From: an uncultured Slackia sp.
GTDB taxonomy: Bacteria > Actinomycetota > Coriobacteriia > Coriobacteriales > Eggerthellaceae
Reading direction: 5' to 3'
Length of the DNA stretch: 7,352 bases
Assembly: GCA_934646845.1 (NCBI GenBank)
Contig: CAKUEV010000088.1
Coordinates: forward strand, 1 to 7,352
The position numbers and the translations under genes are program-made. Every line of letters begins with the position of its first letter. The first letter of the stretch is position 1. Below the pieces are notes generated by a model, which was not told the origin of the DNA, did no database searches, and saw nothing but the letters and a program-made list of their open reading frames with translations. Shown in pieces: positions 4,956 to 7,352 of this stretch.

Positions 4956-5684
4956 GTGTTCACCGAGCCGAAAATCGCACCATCAATTCTGTCCGCCGAC
5001 TTCATGAATATGGCCCGCGATGTGGCCGAAATTGAAGAAGGCGGTGCCGCGTTCGTGCATGTCGATGTGATGGACGGCCATTTTGTGCCAAACCTTACGC
5101 TCGGCGTGCCGTTCGTCGCTGGCCTGAAGAAAATCACGAAGCTGCCGCTCGACGTGCACTTGATGATTTCCAACCCGCTCGAGCAGCTGCCCTGGTACCT
5201 GGAGCATACGCCCGACATCGTCACGGTGCATGCCGAGGCGCTCAATGCCGAAGCCGGTCAGTTTGATTTGGCGATCGACATGATTCACGAGGCTGGCTGC
5301 AAGGCCGCCATCGCCATGAAGCCCGATTACGATGTCGAGCTTATCAAGCCCTATATCGCGAAGCTCGACATGGTACTGCCCATGAGCGTGTTCCCGGGCT
5401 TTTCTGGCCAGAGCTATATCCAAGGAACCGAGGCCAAGGTCGCACGTATCGTTGAAATGGCTCGTGAGGCGGGCGCCTCGCCGCTCATCGAGGTCGATGG
5501 CGGCCTGAAGGCGAACGATCCCACGCGTGCTGTGTGCGCGGCGGGCTGCGATGTGCTTGTTGCGGGCAGCGGCGTGTTTGGCGCGTCCGACCGCGCGGTT
5601 GCAATCGCGGAAATGAAGGCCGTTGCCGCTGAAGCCCAGAAGAATGGTTTCGTGGCTCCGTGGACGAACGACGTGCGGGCGTAA
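4956..5684 (+). CDS. rpe: Ribulose-phosphate 3-epimerase
   Basis: This 242-residue TIM-barrel metalloenzyme interconverts ribulose 5-phosphate and xylulose 5-phosphate in the pentose phosphate pathway. Visible signatures are APSILSADF (8-16), HVDVMDGHFVPN (35-46) with metal ligands His35 and Asp37, LDVHLM (65-70) with His68, EVDGG (179-183) with Asp181, and the phosphate-binding end AGSGVFG (203-209). Asp37 and Asp181 are the expected acid/base pair. The loop reads MSVFPGFSGQ (143-152) where many family members have SVNPGFGGQ, a local substitution that leaves the rest of the loop recognisable. The start is GTG, required because family-conserved sequence begins by residue 7. The length, slightly above the common 215-230, comes from a short C-terminal tail. 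A cysteine desulfurase gene follows after 16 bases. Confidence 0.96.
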   Translation: MFTEPKIAPSILSADFMNMARDVAEIEEGGAAFVHVDVMDGHFVPNLTLGVPFVAGLKKITKLPLDVHLMISNPLEQLPWYLEHTPDIVTVHAEALNAEAGQFDLAIDMIHEAGCKAAIAMKPDYDVELIKPYIAKLDMVLPMSVFPGFSGQSYIQGTEAKVARIVEMAREAGASPLIEVDGGLKANDPTRAVCAAGCDVLVAGSGVFGASDRAVAIAEMKAVAAEAQKNGFVAPWTNDVRA

Positions 5685-5690
5685 AAGGGG
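5683..5690 (+). promoter_or_regulatory. Ribosome binding site that decides the cysteine desulfurase start
   Basis: AAAAGGGG overlaps the rpe stop codon. It is one base from an ATG at 5692 and ten bases from an in-frame ATG at 5701, so the second is the better-spaced start. The frame is open further upstream to 5623, but that would overlap rpe and add residues without family character. Confidence 0.6.
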
Positions 5691-5700
5691 CATGCAAGCA

Positions 5701-6882
5701 ATGCAAAGCAAGCGCATATATCTGGACAACGCGGCAACCACGCCATTGTGCGATGCGGCCGCAAAGGCCATGGCGCCTTATGTGGAGCCGGGAACGCAGG
5801 CGCCTTTCGGCAATGCGAATTCGCTTCACTCCATTGGCCGCGAGGCGTTTTCCACGCTCGAAGATGCGCGTGCGCGCGTGGCTCGCGCCCTGAAGGCCCA
5901 CCGTCCCGACGAAATCGTGTTCACGGGCGGTGCCACCGAATCGGATAATTCGGCAATCGTGGGCATGGCGCTTGGCGCGCGCGAAAAGGCTCGCTTGGCG
6001 GGCAAGCATGGGCCGTTCAAGGTGGTAACCTCGCGCATCGAGCATGAGGCCGTTCTCGAAACGAGCCATATGCTGCGCGCGCTCGGCTTCGAGTTCGAAT
6101 TTGTCGATAACGATGGCTCGGGCAAGGTCGCGCCTGAAGCTCTGAAGCGCGTGGTTGATGAAAACACCCTGGTGGTAAGCGTTATGGCTGCCAACAATGA
6201 AGTGGGCATCATCGAACCCGTGGCCGAGTTGTGCAGCGTAGCCCATGCCGCCGGCGCTTTGTTTCATGTCGATGCCGTTCAGGCGCTTGGAAAAATTCCC
6301 GTCGACCTGAAGGGCTGGGGTGTCGATGCGGCTTCGTTTTCCGCGCATAAAGTGGGCGGTCCGAAGGGTGTTGGCGTGCTCTATCTTGCGGCGAAAACGC
6401 CCTACGTGGCGTATCTGCCCGGCGGTGGTCAGGAAAACGGGCGTCGCAGCGGCACGCAGAACGTGTGCGGTATCGCAGGTGCTGCGGCGGCAATCGAGTT
6501 CGCCGTGGCTGAGCAGCCCGCCTATGCGGCGCGCGCCCGTGCCATGCGCGATGATTTGTACGCGCGTTTGGACGCCATTAAACGCGTGGTGCCGTCGGTT
6601 TGCGTGCCTTGTGGCAGCGAAGAGTTCTTGCCCAACATCGTGAATGTGTGCGTGCGCGGCTTCGAGAGCCAAACGCTTATTCTGCAGCTCGACATGCGCG
6701 GTATCTGCATTTCGGGCGGTTCGGCCTGCGCATCGGGGAGCCTCGATCCTTCGCATGTGCTTTCCGCCCTCGGCGTCGAACGCAACCTTGCCCAAGGTGA
6801 GCTGCGCGTGTCGATTGGCGTGGAAAACACGCAAGCCGACATTGATGCATTCTTCGAAGCGTTCAAGGAGGCGATTGCATGA
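5701..6882 (+). CDS. Cysteine desulfurase, NifS/IscS family
   Basis: This 393-residue PLP enzyme (class V aminotransferase fold) converts cysteine to alanine and passes the sulfur as a persulfide to acceptors for Fe-S clusters, thiolated tRNA or cofactors. Landmarks are YLDNAATTP (7-15), TGGATESDN (75-83), His115 (EHEAV) stacking on PLP, AANNEVG (163-169), HVDAVQ (189-194) with Asp191, the PLP-binding Lys217 in SAHKVGGPKG, RRSGTQNV (248-255), and the persulfide Cys343 in SGGSACASGS (338-347). That last motif resembles NifS/IscS rather than SufS. The start at 5701 is chosen from SD spacing. No iscU, iscR or mnmA gene is visible here, so the partner cannot be assigned and I give no symbol. The stop overlaps the next gene as ATGA, suggesting translational coupling. 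Confidence 0.93.
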   Translation: MQSKRIYLDNAATTPLCDAAAKAMAPYVEPGTQAPFGNANSLHSIGREAFSTLEDARARVARALKAHRPDEIVFTGGATESDNSAIVGMALGAREKARLAGKHGPFKVVTSRIEHEAVLETSHMLRALGFEFEFVDNDGSGKVAPEALKRVVDENTLVVSVMAANNEVGIIEPVAELCSVAHAAGALFHVDAVQALGKIPVDLKGWGVDAASFSAHKVGGPKGVGVLYLAAKTPYVAYLPGGGQENGRRSGTQNVCGIAGAAAAIEFAVAEQPAYAARARAMRDDLYARLDAIKRVVPSVCVPCGSEEFLPNIVNVCVRGFESQTLILQLDMRGICISGGSACASGSLDPSHVLSALGVERNLAQGELRVSIGVENTQADIDAFFEAFKEAIA

Positions 6883-7352
6883 CCGAGCTTATAACGATGC
6901 ACACGCACTCCACGTTCTGCAATCACGCCAAAGATCCGCTTCACGATATGGTGCAGGCGGCGGTTGATGCGGGCGTTGCCCACATGGCGGCAACGGAGCA
7001 TTATCCCATTCCCGATGAACTCGACCCGTCGAAGCGCTCCACCATGCCGATCGAGCGGCTTGGGGCCTACATCGAAGCCGTGCGCGATCAGCAGAAACGT
7101 GACGATATCGATGTGCTTTTGGGCTGCGAGCTTGATTGGCTTGGCGAAGACGAAACGCGTACCTTGCATGCGAGCGATTTCGACCAGTTCGATATCGTGC
7201 TCGGCTCGGTCCATTTTGTTGACCGCTGGCTCATGGTGAGCCACAAGCACGTGTCGCGCTGGAAATCGATTGACCTCGAGGCATTCTGGAACCGCTATGT
7301 CGAACTGTGGTGCCAGGCTGTGAAAAGCGACATGCCGTTCACGGTCATGTCC
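6879..7352 (+). CDS. PHP-domain phosphoesterase, histidinol-phosphatase (HisK/HisJ) type, 5' part
   Basis: An open frame of 158 codons runs off the right edge. It begins at an ATG overlapping the desulfurase stop (ATGA), with a strong SD AAGGAGG at 6865-6871 seven bases upstream. The product carries PHP metal-site signatures: MHTHS (7-11; His8, His10), His16 in FCNHA, TEHYP (39-43; His41), GCELDWL (82-88; Glu84) and GSVHFVD (109-115; His112). This spacing matches the monofunctional PHP histidinol-phosphatases, which remove phosphate from L-histidinol phosphate in histidine synthesis. The rest, including later metal ligands, lies outside. No other his gene is seen, so another phosphoester substrate is possible. 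Confidence 0.85.
   Translation, partial: MTELITMHTHSTFCNHAKDPLHDMVQAAVDAGVAHMAATEHYPIPDELDPSKRSTMPIERLGAYIEAVRDQQKRDDIDVLLGCELDWLGEDETRTLHASDFDQFDIVLGSVHFVDRWLMVSHKHVSRWKSIDLEAFWNRYVELWCQAVKSDMPFTVMS

Overview
This window looks like ordinary chromosomal housekeeping DNA from a GC-rich bacterium. G/C-ending codons are strongly preferred, intergenic gaps are short, and Shine-Dalgarno (SD) sites of the AAAGG/AAGGAG type precede the genes. The order priA-def-fmt-rsmB, with rpe close by, is a widely conserved bacterial arrangement. The sequence style is compatible with a high-GC actinobacterium, perhaps of the Coriobacteriia/Eggerthellales group. That placement is a low-confidence guess, because no rRNA or other strong lineage marker is present.

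Left block (1-4190, + strand): the 3' end of priA (replication restart helicase), then a 233-base gap with a perfect 12-bp inverted repeat, an extended -10 promoter candidate and a leader hairpin. This is followed by def (peptide deformylase), fmt (Met-tRNAi formyltransferase) and rsmB (16S rRNA m5C methyltransferase). def, fmt and rsmB appear to be one transcript: the def-fmt gap is 27 bases, and fmt and rsmB abut as TAA-ATG. Fmt adds the initiator formyl group, Def removes it from finished chains, and RsmB modifies the small-subunit rRNA, so the block serves translation. It ends at a strong intrinsic terminator (4163-4194).

Middle (4363-4845, - strand): a single ogt-type O6-alkylguanine DNA alkyltransferase gene, convergent with rsmB and divergent from rpe. 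The 110-base divergent region holds a perfect TATAAT on the minus strand for ogt and a TAGAAT on the plus strand for rpe.

Right block (4956-7352, + strand): rpe (ribulose-5-phosphate 3-epimerase, GTG start), a NifS/IscS-type cysteine desulfurase, and the 5' part of a PHP-family histidinol-phosphatase-like gene that runs off the window. The spacing (16 bases, then an ATGA overlap) suggests one operon.

The most unusual feature is in rsmB. About 286 residues of low-complexity, charged RGG/KFDRD-repeat sequence are fused in front of an otherwise standard-length NusB-like plus methyltransferase protein. The repeats differ at the DNA level only at synonymous sites, so the peptide itself appears to be maintained. 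The SAM-binding motif I of the same protein also departs from the usual RsmB consensus. I see no CRISPR array, mobile element, tRNA, rRNA or defence system here.
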